From Persicirhabdus sediminis (GTDB taxonomy: Bacteria > Verrucomicrobiota > Verrucomicrobiia > Verrucomicrobiales > Akkermansiaceae), in NCBI RefSeq assembly GCF_016595495.1, contig NZ_JAENIM010000032.1, positions 24,073 to 88,072 on the forward strand: a stretch of DNA of 64,000 bases, in the 5' to 3' direction. Under the pieces are notes generated by a model. That model did no database searches and had not been told where the DNA came from. It saw nothing but the letters and a program-made list of their open reading frames with translations. Positions 8,935 to 17,402 of the stretch are shown piece by piece (the stretch's first letter is position 1; each line of letters starts with the position of its first letter). Position numbers and translations under genes: made by a program.

Positions 8935-9495
8935 TTAGACGCGACGCGCTTTCTTAGGACGGCAGCCGTTGTGAGGAATCGCTGTCACATCTTGGATAGA
9001 TGTGATTTCGATACCAAGACCTTGTACGGCACGAACAGCAGACTCACGACCGGAACCAGGTCCCTTAACGCGAACAGCTGCTTCTTTCAAACCGTGACCC
9101 ATTGCCTGACGGCATGCGTCTTGTGCGACGATTTGGCCAGCGTATGCAGTGCTCTTACGAGAACCTCTAAAGCCCATTTTACCGGAGCTAGACCAACCGA
9201 TGGCATTGCCAAGGGCGTCAGTAACGCTAACGAGAGTATTGTTGAAAGTAGATTGAATATGAACGATACCTGTGCGGACGTTCTTATTACCTTTGGCTTT
9301 GTAAACCTTAACTTTTTCCTCTTCGCCACCAGCGATTTCAGCAAAGATGTCTTTGCGTTCTTCTTTCTTTGGGGCGGCTTCCTGTGGGGCGGCTTGTTCA
9401 GCTGGCGCCTCAGTGGCAGGAGCTTCAGCAGCAACAGGAGTCTCTTCTACTGCCGGGGCAGCTTCTTCTGTTTTGTTGATTTCTTCTTCAGACAT
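8935..9495 (-). CDS. rpsK: Ribosomal protein S11 with acidic N-terminal extension
   Basis: S11 lines the mRNA exit region of the 30S platform. The core begins around residue 72 with [21 protein letters not shown] and continues through [36 protein letters not shown] and [14 protein letters not shown], all canonical. It is preceded by about 65 residues rich in Glu, Ala and Pro ([20 protein letters not shown] onwards) that E. coli S11 lacks. The extension is in frame, with no convincing internal start at the core. It lies between rpsM and rpsD with short gaps. Confidence 0.97.
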   Translation of the reverse strand: MSEEEINKTEEAAPAVEETPVAAEAPATEAPAEQAAPQEAAPKKEERKDIFAEIAGGEEEKVKVYKAKGNKNVRTGIVHIQSTFNNTLVSVTDALGNAIGWSSSGKMGFRGSRKSTAYAGQIVAQDACRQAMGHGLKEAAVRVKGPGSGRESAVRAVQGLGIEITSIQDVTAIPHNGCRPKKARRV

Positions 9496-9513
9496 GATGA
9501 GAAAAGTTAATGA

Positions 9514-9888
9514 TTACTTCTTAGCTACTACGCCTTGAGTTCTCTTCTTACCCTTACGAGTACGAGCGTTTGTGCGAGTGCGCTGACCGCGGACTGGAAG
9601 TCCACGACGGTGGCGCATTCCGCGGTTACAGTTAATTTGCTGAAGGCGTTTCATGAAGGTCTGCTTCTCACGACGGAGATCACCTTCAATGATGATGCCC
9701 TCAGAAGTGATCACTTGTGCGATCTTCACCAATTGCTCTTCAGAAAGCTCACCAGTACGGATGTCTGCATCCACACCAGCTTGCTCAAGAATGCGCTTAG
9801 CCGTTGAACGGCCTACGCCATAGATGTAAGGAAGAGAAGCTTCGATGCGCTTCTCGTTCGGGATTTCTATACCGAAAATACGTGCCAT
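9514..9888 (-). CDS. rpsM: Ribosomal protein S13
   Basis: S13 sits in the head of the 30S subunit and contacts the P-site tRNA and the 50S bridge. The 124-residue protein begins [20 protein letters not shown], followed by the helix-two-turn-helix [18 protein letters not shown]. The tail [20 protein letters not shown] is the classic S13 signature. I set the start at the ATG at 9888; in-frame codons upstream give no S13-like sequence. It heads the operon, and its promoter must lie in 9889-10089, shared with the divergent ABC-F gene. No rpmJ or infA frame precedes it. Confidence 0.97.
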   Translation of the reverse strand: MARIFGIEIPNEKRIEASLPYIYGVGRSTAKRILEQAGVDADIRTGELSEEQLVKIAQVITSEGIIIEGDLRREKQTFMKRLQQINCNRGMRHRRGLPVRGQRTRTNARTRKGKKRTQGVVAKK

Positions 9889-10089
9889 GATACCTATAAT
9901 TTTACGAGATACTCCGATACACTCCAACCAGTTGGGTGTATTGCGGGGCGCTTCATTTAGCAGACTCCCGCTATCTGGCAAGCCAGAATTGTGATTTTTT
10001 CATAAAAAAAATTCCCTCACTTTGAGTTTACGCAAGTTTTATTTGGCACTTGATCGCATTGTTCTCATTCAGTTACACAGCCATCACAC

Positions 10090-11994
10090 ATGTCAGAGAA
10101 ATCACTCGAAGCCATTGCCAGCGCCAGCGAACTTAGCCTGCGCTATAGCTCACACGTCGTGCTCGACGGCGCCACGGTTGCCATTCATCACGGTGAACGC
10201 ATCGGTCTGGTCGGCAGAAATGGATGTGGAAAATCCACATTCCTAAAAATTGCCGCCGACGAACTCAAACCAGATTCCGGCACCTTCACTCGCAAACGCG
10301 GATTGATCACCGGCTACCTGCCGCAGAACTTCGAGCTAGAAGAAGAACTCAACGTGCTCGACAACGTGCTCAATGGCGCGCGCCACATTCTCGACCTCAT
10401 TGAGAAATACGAAGAAACTCCAGCTGACAGCGCTCAGTCCGCTGAGCTGCTCGACGAGATCACCGCTCATGGCGGCTGGGAGCTCGACCACCGCGCCCAG
10501 AGCCTGATCACCAACTTGCATGCGCCAGCCCAAGATCGCATCGTCAGCACCCTCTCAGGTGGCGAGAAGCGCCGTGTCGCACTCTGCCGCGCGCTCATCG
10601 GCCAGCCAGACTTCCTTATTCTCGACGAGCCTACCAACCACCTTGATACCGAATCTATCGAGTGGCTGGAAAAATTCCTCGGCCGCTACACCGGCACCTG
10701 CCTGTTTGTTACCCACGACCGCTACTTCCTCGATCGTGTCACCACCCGCATCGTTGAGATCGCCCGCGGTCAGTGTCTTTCCTACCAAGGCAACTACACC
10801 GACTACATGATCACCCGCGCCGAGCGCGCCGCCAACGAGGCCAATACCGAGCACAAACGCCAGCGCTTCCTACAAAAGGAACTCGACTGGGTGCGCCGCC
10901 GTCCAAAAGCACGTGGCACCAAGTCGCGCGACCGTCTCGACCGCTACTTTGAAATCAAAGACCAAGAGGCTCCTGAGCAGGAAATGAACGTCGAGCTCAT
11001 CATCCCGACACCACCTAAGCTGGGCAAAAAAGTCATTGAAGTCACCGACGTGGCCCACGGCTACAATGGCGAGTTACTCTTTGCCGACGTCAACCTCAAG
11101 GTCGAGCCAGGTGAAAAACTCGGCATCGTCGGCCGCAACGGCATGGGCAAATCCACCCTGCTCAAGATCATCCTCGGGCAAATTGAACCAACACACGGAA
11201 CGGTAGAAATTGGCAACAAAACCGAGATCAACTTCATCGACCAAGGGCGCCTCATGCTCGACGATCAAAAATCCGTCTGGGAAGAAGTGGGTGAAGGTCA
11301 GGAAAATGTCCGCCTCGGCGAAGAAACCATCGGCCTGCGCGCTTACTTACGCCGCTTCCTCTTCACCGAGGAACGCATCAATACCAAAATCGAGCTGCTC
11401 AGCGGTGGCGAACGATCACGCGTTCTGCTAGCCAAAATCCTCCGCCGCGGTGGCAATGTGATTGTACTCGATGAGCCTACCAACGACTTGGATCTATCCA
11501 CCCTGCGCCTGCTAGAAGAAGCGCTCGACGGCTTCACCGGCACCGTCATCACCGTCAGCCACGATCGTTATTTCCTCAACCGCGTATGCTCCAACATCCT
11601 CGCGTTTGAAGGCGACGGTGTGGTCAGCTACAACGTCGGCAACTACGACTATTATCTAGAAAAGAAAGCCCAGCGCGAAGCCACTGCCGCCAGCTACGCC
11701 AAGCTCACCGAGAAACCAAAAGCCGCACCGAAAAAATCCACCGAGCGACCACGCAAGCTCAGCTGGAACGAGGAACGCGAGCTCGAGGGCATCGAAGAAA
11801 TCATCATGGAAGCAGAGGAAAATGTCAGCCAGCTAGAAGAGGCATTCAACGCCCCTGACTTCTACGAAAAACACGGCGACAACTGGCAACAACTGCAAAA
11901 AGAACTCGAAGACGCCAAAAATAAAGTGCCCGAACTCTACGCCCGTTGGGAAGAACTCGAGGCCATCAAAGCCGCCTTCGAAGCGGCCAAATAA
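10090..11994 (+). CDS. ABC-F family ATPase, Uup-like
   Basis: ABC-F proteins carry two ATP-binding cassettes and no membrane domain, and act on the ribosome. The 634-residue protein has a first Walker A GRNGCGKST, signature LSGGEKRR and Walker B FLILDEPTNHLD. It then has a linker with basic residues (RRRPKARGTKSRDR), a second Walker A GRNGMGKST, signature LSGGERSR and Walker B IVLDEPTNDLD. The final 110 or so residues are a charged coiled coil (about 540-634) like the C-terminal domain of Uup, which helps rescue or bind nucleic acid in that family. It diverges from rpsM, consistent with a translation-linked role, and ends in a terminator. Confidence 0.9.
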   Translation: MSEKSLEAIASASELSLRYSSHVVLDGATVAIHHGERIGLVGRNGCGKSTFLKIAADELKPDSGTFTRKRGLITGYLPQNFELEEELNVLDNVLNGARHILDLIEKYEETPADSAQSAELLDEITAHGGWELDHRAQSLITNLHAPAQDRIVSTLSGGEKRRVALCRALIGQPDFLILDEPTNHLDTESIEWLEKFLGRYTGTCLFVTHDRYFLDRVTTRIVEIARGQCLSYQGNYTDYMITRAERAANEANTEHKRQRFLQKELDWVRRRPKARGTKSRDRLDRYFEIKDQEAPEQEMNVELIIPTPPKLGKKVIEVTDVAHGYNGELLFADVNLKVEPGEKLGIVGRNGMGKSTLLKIILGQIEPTHGTVEIGNKTEINFIDQGRLMLDDQKSVWEEVGEGQENVRLGEETIGLRAYLRRFLFTEERINTKIELLSGGERSRVLLAKILRRGGNVIVLDEPTNDLDLSTLRLLEEALDGFTGTVITVSHDRYFLNRVCSNILAFEGDGVVSYNVGNYDYYLEKKAQREATAASYAKLTEKPKAAPKKSTERPRKLSWNEERELEGIEEIIMEAEENVSQLEEAFNAPDFYEKHGDNWQQLQKELEDAKNKVPELYARWEELEAIKAAFEAAK

Positions 11995-12015
11995 TCCCCT
12001 CAGCTAGATCTCACC

Positions 12016-12052
12016 AGCTGGCAATTCCCCCGCGGAGTTGCCAGCTTTTTTT
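12016..12052 (+). terminator. Rho-independent terminator after the ABC-F gene
   Basis: AGCTGGCAA (12016-12024) pairs with TTGCCAGCT (12038-12046), followed by seven T. The arms are made of the AGCTGG word that is abundant in this DNA. Confidence 0.9.
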
Positions 12053-12162
12053 GGGGGCAACTTGTAGCACATCGATGATGAAATCACCTCCCGCATAGCT
12101 GGCTTAGCTAGGGATAAAATACACAAATGCTCCCACCGGAATGTGATTAAAAATCATCAGGT

Positions 12163-12500
12163 CATTCTCTTCCCTGAATTTCCACAAGAATATCCTTCAA
12201 GCTGAAATCTCAGCCAGCAGGACCATTTTCTAGCTGAAGATCGGCGACATTCCCCCCGGCTGAAAATCTACAACACCATTCTCTGTCCGAAATTAAAGCC
12301 AACTGGACCATGTTCTGGCTGAAGACCGGCGACATTCCCCCCGGCTGAAAATCTACAACATCATTCTCTGTGCGAAATTAAATCTAGCAGGACCATGTTC
12401 TAGCCGAAGACCGGCGACATCCCCCCAGCTGAAAAGCCACAACATCATTCTCTGTCCGAAATTAAAGCTAGCAGGATTATATTCTAGCTGAAAGCCGGTC
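12163..12500. repeat. 85-bp imperfect tandem repeat, about 3.5-4 copies
   Basis: The landmark GACCATxTTC recurs at 12221, 12306 and 12391, and degenerately at 12475, giving a period of 85, 85 and 84. Each unit carries TAGCTGAAGA.CGGCGACATTCC-like text, then ACAACATCATTCTCTG and CGAAATTAAA. The first copy (from about 12163) is degenerate. There is no long open frame. The array ends just before the REP-like element at 12513. Confidence 0.85.
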
Positions 12501-12512
12501 ACCTCCTCCGCT

Positions 12513-12764
12513 GGGCTGAAAGCCCATAAGATCAAAGCCCAGGGTTTTAACCCTGGGGCCAAGCCAAACCTAAAACCCGCGCGCTGAAAGTGCGCCAGAA
12601 AAGGCGACCACCACCTCCCATTCATCTGGTCAAAAATGGCGCCTCCTTACAAAGATCCTCCTCTCCGCCTTAACACCCCTTCTAGCGCACTTTCAGCGCG
12701 CATACTCAAACACCTCCCCCCCATGGCTAAAGCCATGGGCTCTGATCTTGAGGGCTTTCAGCCC
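12513..12764. repeat. REP/BIME-like element: two inverted copies of an ~80-bp palindromic unit
   Basis: The left copy (12513-12595) consists of GGGCTGAAAGCCC, an AAGATCA spacer, the hairpin CCCAGGGTTTTAACCCTGGG (12538-12557) and GCGCGCTGAAAGTGCGC (12579-12595). The right copy (12685-12764) is the same order on the other strand: GCGCACTTTCAGCGCGC (12685-12701), hairpin CCCATGGCTAAAGCCATGGG (12720-12739), and GGGCTTTCAGCCC (12752-12764). Terminal 13- and 17-mers are identical as inverted repeats. The central hairpins differ in sequence but both keep their pairing, so the structure rather than the sequence looks conserved. Confidence 0.88.
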
Positions 12765-13160
12765 AACTGCAAACCTCCAACCAACTGCAAACCTCCAACC
12801 AACTGCAAACCTCCAACCAACTGCAAACCTCCAACCAACTGCAAACCTCCAGCCAACTACAAAACACCAGCCAACTGCAAAACACCAGCCAACTGCAAAA
12901 CACCAGCCAACTGCAAAACACCAGCCAACTGCAAAACACCAGCCAACTGCAAAACACCAGCCAACTGCAAACCACCAGCCAACTGCAAACCGCCAGCCAA
13001 CTGCAAAACACCAGCCAACTGCAAACCGCCAGCCAACTGCAAACCGCCAGCCAACTGCAAACCGCCAGCCAACTGCAAACCACCAGCCAACTGCAAACCA
13101 CCAGCCAACTACAAAGAACCAGCCAACTACAAAGAACCAGCCAACTACAAAGAACCAGCC
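12765..13160. repeat. 18-bp minisatellite, 22 contiguous copies
   Basis: The unit is AACTGCAAACCxCCAxCC-like. I count 22 units without interruption, in subfamilies: four CCTCCAACC, then CCTCCAGCC, a TACAAAACACCAGCC unit, runs of AAAACACCAGCC and AAACCGCCAGCC, and finally three TACAAAGAACCAGCC units. Blocks of identical variants indicate local duplication. Because 18 is a multiple of three and the unit lacks stops, long frames run through on both strands; I regard them as artefacts. The array starts at the base after the REP-like element and ends 20 bp from the stop codon of the SIMPL gene. Confidence 0.95.
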
Positions 13161-13180
13161 CTACTAATACCCCCTCAATA

Positions 13181-13891
13181 TCACTCCGCTGACGTCAGCG
13201 CAAAGGTCACCTCTACGGTTGAGCTGATAGATACCGTGCCCGCAGCTAGCGATCCAGCTGAGGATGCTCCGTCTAAAACAGAATCTATAGAATTCCTCGT
13301 AATCCTGACACCATAAAAACCATCATTAACCGGTCTATCTTTAATAATCAGCGGCTTGCCAATTTTCGAATCCAATACCTCAGCCATGCTTGCCGCTTTC
13401 TTTTTCGCCGCAGCTAGCGCCTTTAGCCTAGTGCTTTCCTGATGGGGAATCGGATCCGCCAGCTGGAGCTCAACCGAGCGCACGCTCAGCCCATCCAGCT
13501 GCGATAGCCCAATCCACAGCTCACGGTATTTTTGTAAATCCTGGCTCACATATCTGATGTCCGTCTGCGCCTTATAGCCGAGGTGCACGTATTTGCAATC
13601 TTGGCGCTCCCTTTCTTCCTCAAGACTGATAGACGAGGTACTAATCTTCTTTTCATCACCGCCCTGTTGCTTGAGAAAGGCCAAAACCTTCGCCACCTTT
13701 TTGTCGTGAACTTCTGCGGTTTCAGCCACCTTTTCTCCCTTGCTTTCCACCCGCAGCCTCCAGCTCATTTCATCTGGAGCCACCCTTTCCTCAGCCATAC
13801 CAGTCACGGTGATATGTGGAACTTCCAGCTCTGAGGCTGATAGAGAACTGATAGCAAAAACGGTGGTCAATAAACTAGTGGTGAATTTCAT
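13181..13891 (-). CDS. SIMPL/DUF541 domain exported protein
   Basis: The 236-residue protein has a signal peptide (MKFTTSLLTTVFAISSLSAS) and then the periplasmic SIMPL fold: ITVTGMAEERVAPDEMSWRLRVES, followed by KVLAFLKQQGGDEKKISTSSISL, YKAQTDIRYVSQDLQKYREL and ALAAAKKKAASMAEVL. Members form ring oligomers in the envelope and have been linked to stress resistance; the biochemical activity is unknown. It is monocistronic, reading toward the minisatellite that lies just past its stop codon. Confidence 0.88.
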   Translation of the reverse strand: MKFTTSLLTTVFAISSLSASELEVPHITVTGMAEERVAPDEMSWRLRVESKGEKVAETAEVHDKKVAKVLAFLKQQGGDEKKISTSSISLEEERERQDCKYVHLGYKAQTDIRYVSQDLQKYRELWIGLSQLDGLSVRSVELQLADPIPHQESTRLKALAAAKKKAASMAEVLDSKIGKPLIIKDRPVNDGFYGVRITRNSIDSVLDGASSAGSLAAGTVSISSTVEVTFALTSAE

Positions 13892-14119
13892 CTCCTAGAT
13901 CTAGCAAGTCACACCATAGCCTCAAGATCAAAAATGCGTTTAAATCAATCTCGCTAACAAGCCAGCTAGACCAGCCAAATCACGCCATTTCCCCAATCGC
14001 CGTTTAACATTCTTAAACAGCCAATTTCGAAGATAAATTCAACCCACCCTTGACGAAGCGGCAGAGTAAACTTATCGCTAATTCGCATCGATTTTCGAGT
14101 AAGCAACATCATTCAGATT

Positions 14120-15238
14120 ATGGCTAAACCAACCACCAAACCGGCAAGACCCTTTTTCTCATCTGGTCCATGCGCAAAGCGCCCTGGATACAGCCTAGCA
14201 AACCTCAACACGGATTGCCTCGGTCGCTCACACCGTTCAGCCATTGGCAAAAAAGTACTTCAAGAGGCTATTGATAAAAGCCGCAAGGTGCTTGGTGTCC
14301 CTGACGACTACCGCATCGGCATCGTTCCTGCCTCAGACACTGGCGCTGTGGAAATGATCCTCTGGAGTGCGCTCGGCGAGCGCGCTGTGGACGTCTGCCA
14401 CTGGGAATCATTTGGCAAAGGCTGGTTTGCCGACATCACCAAACAGCTCAAGCTGGAAACCGTCAACGAGATCACTGCTGACTACGGCCAACTGCCAGAC
14501 CTCTCACAGGTCAATCCAGCTAACGACTGCGTATTCACATGGAACGGCACCACCTCTGGCGTGCGCGTACCTAACGGCGACTGGATCAGCGCTGAGCGCG
14601 AAGGCCTCACCATCTGTGACGCCACATCAGCGGCATTTGCCATGGAGCTTCCTTGGGAAAAATTAGACGTCACCACTTACTCATGGCAGAAAGTGCTCGG
14701 CGGCGAAGGTGGCCACGGCATCGTCATCCTCAGCCCACGCGCAGTAGCTCGCTTGGAGTCATTCACAGCTGATCGCCCGCTGCCAAAAATCTTCACGCTC
14801 GCTAAAGGTGGTTCTCTCATCGAAGGCATCTTCAAAGGCGCAACGATCAATACACCATCCATGATCGCAGTGGCTGACTACATCGACGCCCTCGACTGGG
14901 CCGACTCTATCGGTGGTCTTCCAGCTATGATCGCTCGCGCTAACAGCAACGCTGCGGTGATCGAGAAATTCATCGCTGAGCGCGACTGGGTGAGCAACCT
15001 CGCTGTAGATCCTGCTACCGCCTCAACCACTTCTGTTTGCCTCAGCCTCCAGCTAGAAGCTGATAAAGTGAAGCAAATGGTCAAGCTGCTAGACAGCGAG
15101 CAAGCCGCCTACGACATCGGCGCCTACCGCGACGCGCCAGCTGGCCTACGCATCTGGTGTGGTGCTACCGTGAATACCGAAGACCTCGAAGCTCTCGTGC
15201 CTTGGCTCGACTGGGCCTACGAGCAGGTCAAAGGGTAA
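14120..15238 (+). CDS. serC: Phosphoserine aminotransferase
   Basis: This PLP enzyme converts 3-phosphohydroxypyruvate and glutamate to phosphoserine in the serine pathway. The 372-residue sequence is the SerC variant common in alphaproteobacteria and archaea rather than the E. coli form: [78 protein letters not shown] and the PLP-lysine site [15 protein letters not shown]. The gene stands alone and ends in a terminator. No Shine-Dalgarno sequence precedes the ATG. Confidence 0.93.
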   Translation: MAKPTTKPARPFFSSGPCAKRPGYSLANLNTDCLGRSHRSAIGKKVLQEAIDKSRKVLGVPDDYRIGIVPASDTGAVEMILWSALGERAVDVCHWESFGKGWFADITKQLKLETVNEITADYGQLPDLSQVNPANDCVFTWNGTTSGVRVPNGDWISAEREGLTICDATSAAFAMELPWEKLDVTTYSWQKVLGGEGGHGIVILSPRAVARLESFTADRPLPKIFTLAKGGSLIEGIFKGATINTPSMIAVADYIDALDWADSIGGLPAMIARANSNAAVIEKFIAERDWVSNLAVDPATASTTSVCLSLQLEADKVKQMVKLLDSEQAAYDIGAYRDAPAGLRIWCGATVNTEDLEALVPWLDWAYEQVKG

Positions 15239-15261
15239 TCACTCCAACAACAAATTTCAAA

Positions 15262-15293
15262 AGCCTCTAAGCAAATCGCTTAGAGGCTTTTTC
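15262..15293 (+). terminator. Rho-independent terminator after serC
   Basis: AGCCTCTAAGC pairs with GCTTAGAGGCT (11 bp) around AAATC, followed by TTTTTC. Confidence 0.92.
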
Positions 15294-15323
15294 TTTGGCT
15301 GAGAAATTCTACCTATCAGCTAG

Positions 15324-16829
15324 CTACATCAGCTGGGCACCCGCTTCAGCCAGCGGGCTACGCTCGCCTTTACTCAGCGCGATGTGCGCGGCAAATGGCT
15401 GACCTTTCAGACGGTTGCGGGTGTACACCAGACCATTACTGCGGCTGTCGACGTACGGGTTATCAATCTGCGCTGGATCACCAACTAAGACTAACTTAGA
15501 GCCCGCTGACATACGCGTGACGATGGTTTTAGCCTCCTTCGGCGTCAGCTGTTGGGCTTCGTCGAGAATGAAGAATCGATTAGGAATAGAGCGCCCGCGG
15601 ATATAACAAAGCGCTTCAATTTCTATCACCCCTTGCTCTAGCATCTCATCGTATGGCTTGCGTAATGGGTCTCCTCCCTGTGGCTGGTTTTTCCCCTGCT
15701 TGCGGCGTGGGCCTTTTTGCGTCGCCGGCTGCATGAGAAAATCTAGCGCATCGTAAATCGGCTGCAGCCACGGGCGCATTTTGTCATCCAGCCCACCGGG
15801 CAAGAATCCTAACTGGTCACCCATTGCCACCACTGGGCGACTCACTGTTAGCCCGGTGTATTGGCGGTTGAACATCTCGTGCAAACCAGCTGCCACCGCC
15901 ACCAATGTTTTACCCGTACCCGCCTGACCGTAGCAGGTCACACAGGAAATCTTAGGATTCATCAGAGCATCTATCAGGCACTTTTGACCGAGATTCAGCG
16001 GCTTCAAATGATGACCGTCGGGGATTCTCAAAACATCAGGAATTTGTAACCTAACGATAGTATTGTCACCATCGTAGCGGCCAGGCATCGTCTGCTTCTC
16101 GCCAGCGCGCAGCATCACGTATTGATTGAGCACAATGTTCGATACCCGCTCAGGCTCGACTTCTAAATCGCCCGAGCTAGCAAAGTTCTGCAGCTCGCTG
16201 CCATCCACATCAATCGTTGCTAGATCGTAGCTGGTCACCTCCTGCGGCTCAACTTTGTCGTTGAGGTAATCCTCACAGACAATGCCCACCGCGCGTGCCT
16301 TCAGCTGCATGTTTAGATCTTTTGTCACTAACACCACTGGCGCTGAGTTATACTCCATCAGCAACAAGCTAGCTGCTAGAATGCGGTGATCGACTCGTTC
16401 ATGATCGGGAAATACTCGCAAAAATTGCGCCAGCGCCGACGAGTTCTTTTCACAAAAATCTGGATCGTAAATCACCAGCCTAACACTACCACCACCATCA
16501 GTCGCCACGCCGTGAGTCACATTAGAGCTAACCGAAAACATCTCAGTGAGCTTGCGGTGAACCTGTCGCGCATTGGCCCCGCGCTCGGATTGTTCATTTT
16601 TGAAGCGATCCAGCTCGGCTAACACATCAACCGGAATACAAATATGGTTATCTTTAAACCGCCCAAGGCATCCGGGATCATGCAGCAGCACATTGGTATC
16701 CAGCACAAAATTCTTGGCTACTTGCGACGGAGCTTTCAGCCCGTATTCGCTGATACTGGGCTTTTTCATCTTCTTCTTTTTAGACTGTGAGGCTTCTTCA
16801 AATAGGTTCGTTTGGACTGGGGCCGTCAT
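15324..16829 (-). CDS. PIN-PhoH family ATPase/ribonuclease (PhoH2-like)
   Basis: The 501-residue protein fuses an N-terminal PIN nuclease domain to a C-terminal PhoH P-loop ATPase. The PIN domain (about residues 40-190) shows FVLDTNVLLHDPGCL and DVLAELDRFK with acidic catalytic residues, then VVLVTKDLNMQLKARAVGI. PhoH shows Walker A GQAGTGKTL and Walker B FFILDEAQQLTPKEAKTIVTRM with KLVLVGDPAQID. Family members act as ATP-dependent RNA helicase/nucleases. An interdomain stretch has a Lys/Gln-rich insertion (KGPRRKQGKNQ). No VapB-like antitoxin gene is adjacent, so a toxin role is not suggested. Confidence 0.92.
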   Translation of the reverse strand: MTAPVQTNLFEEASQSKKKKMKKPSISEYGLKAPSQVAKNFVLDTNVLLHDPGCLGRFKDNHICIPVDVLAELDRFKNEQSERGANARQVHRKLTEMFSVSSNVTHGVATDGGGSVRLVIYDPDFCEKNSSALAQFLRVFPDHERVDHRILAASLLLMEYNSAPVVLVTKDLNMQLKARAVGIVCEDYLNDKVEPQEVTSYDLATIDVDGSELQNFASSGDLEVEPERVSNIVLNQYVMLRAGEKQTMPGRYDGDNTIVRLQIPDVLRIPDGHHLKPLNLGQKCLIDALMNPKISCVTCYGQAGTGKTLVAVAAGLHEMFNRQYTGLTVSRPVVAMGDQLGFLPGGLDDKMRPWLQPIYDALDFLMQPATQKGPRRKQGKNQPQGGDPLRKPYDEMLEQGVIEIEALCYIRGRSIPNRFFILDEAQQLTPKEAKTIVTRMSAGSKLVLVGDPAQIDNPYVDSRSNGLVYTRNRLKGQPFAAHIALSKGERSPLAEAGAQLM

Positions 16830-17045
16830 GGCGTTAGAGTTGGCTGGTTAGTGATTAATGATGCGTCTGCACCCGCTGAAATGGCTAACACTCCCTGTCA
16901 CAAAGAACCAACCAATCCACGCGCACATACGCGACGGATATAATTATTTAAGTTAATTAAATCATCACACAAAATCTCCACATCAAGCAACACAAATCTG
17001 AGACAGCTAATTGGCCCCGCCCTCAGAGCCTCCATTCTGCCTTCG

Positions 17046-17326
17046 GCAGACCATACTAACGAAACGTCTCCGTGGGTTGCACTCGCTGAGCTCGCTGACC
17101 CACGGCTAAAATCCTCCAGCCCGCCGGGCTAACAGCTACTCCAGCTAGCTGAAAAATAACGTCGCGTCTACTCCAGCTAACTGACCCAATCTAACGATCC
17201 ATATATTATAGCCATACGAAACCCGCAGGGTTTACAGACTTTAGCCGTGGGTAAGGGAGCCTGCGACCGCCCCCCACGGTAGCCCCGCTAACAAGAAAAT
17301 CCCACGAAGTGGGAATGGAAATAAGA
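17046..17326. repeat. REP/BIME-like palindromic element, inverted pair
   Basis: The 573-bp gap between the PhoH and transporter genes holds several hairpins: CTGCCTTCGGCAG near 17048; CCGTGGGT paired with ACCCACGG (17070-17106), leading into GCTAAAATC and AGCCCGCCGGGCT; and downstream, in opposite orientation, AACCCGCAGGGTTT, GACTTTAGCCGTGGGT and CCCCCCACGGTAG. A small CCCACGAAGTGGG hairpin ends the block. The two large units share the order CCGTGGG, ACCCACGGCTAAA, AGCCC-GC-GGGCT. It differs in sequence from the 12.5-kb element but has the same architecture. Confidence 0.8.
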
Positions 17327-17402
17327 AGTTACTCCAGCCAGTTGGGCAAAAAAATACTGGCGAGGACCGGAGCCCCCGCCAGCTGTTATGGCCAACAAAT
17401 TA

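Noticed and set aside
8971..9510. Forward frame of 179 codons opposite rpsK
   Set aside because: It is antisense to a well-supported ribosomal protein gene and resembles no family.
12765..13160. CRISPR array
   Set aside because: The units are contiguous 18-mers with no spacers, and no cas genes are near.
12636..13316. Long forward frame of 226 codons with NCKPPT repeats
   Set aside because: It runs through the REP arm and the 18-bp minisatellite and overlaps the end of the SIMPL gene; the unit has no stops in several frames on both strands, so a long frame is expected by chance.
15324..16829. Toxin-antitoxin function for the PIN domain protein
   Set aside because: The PIN domain is fused to PhoH and there is no adjacent antitoxin-like gene.
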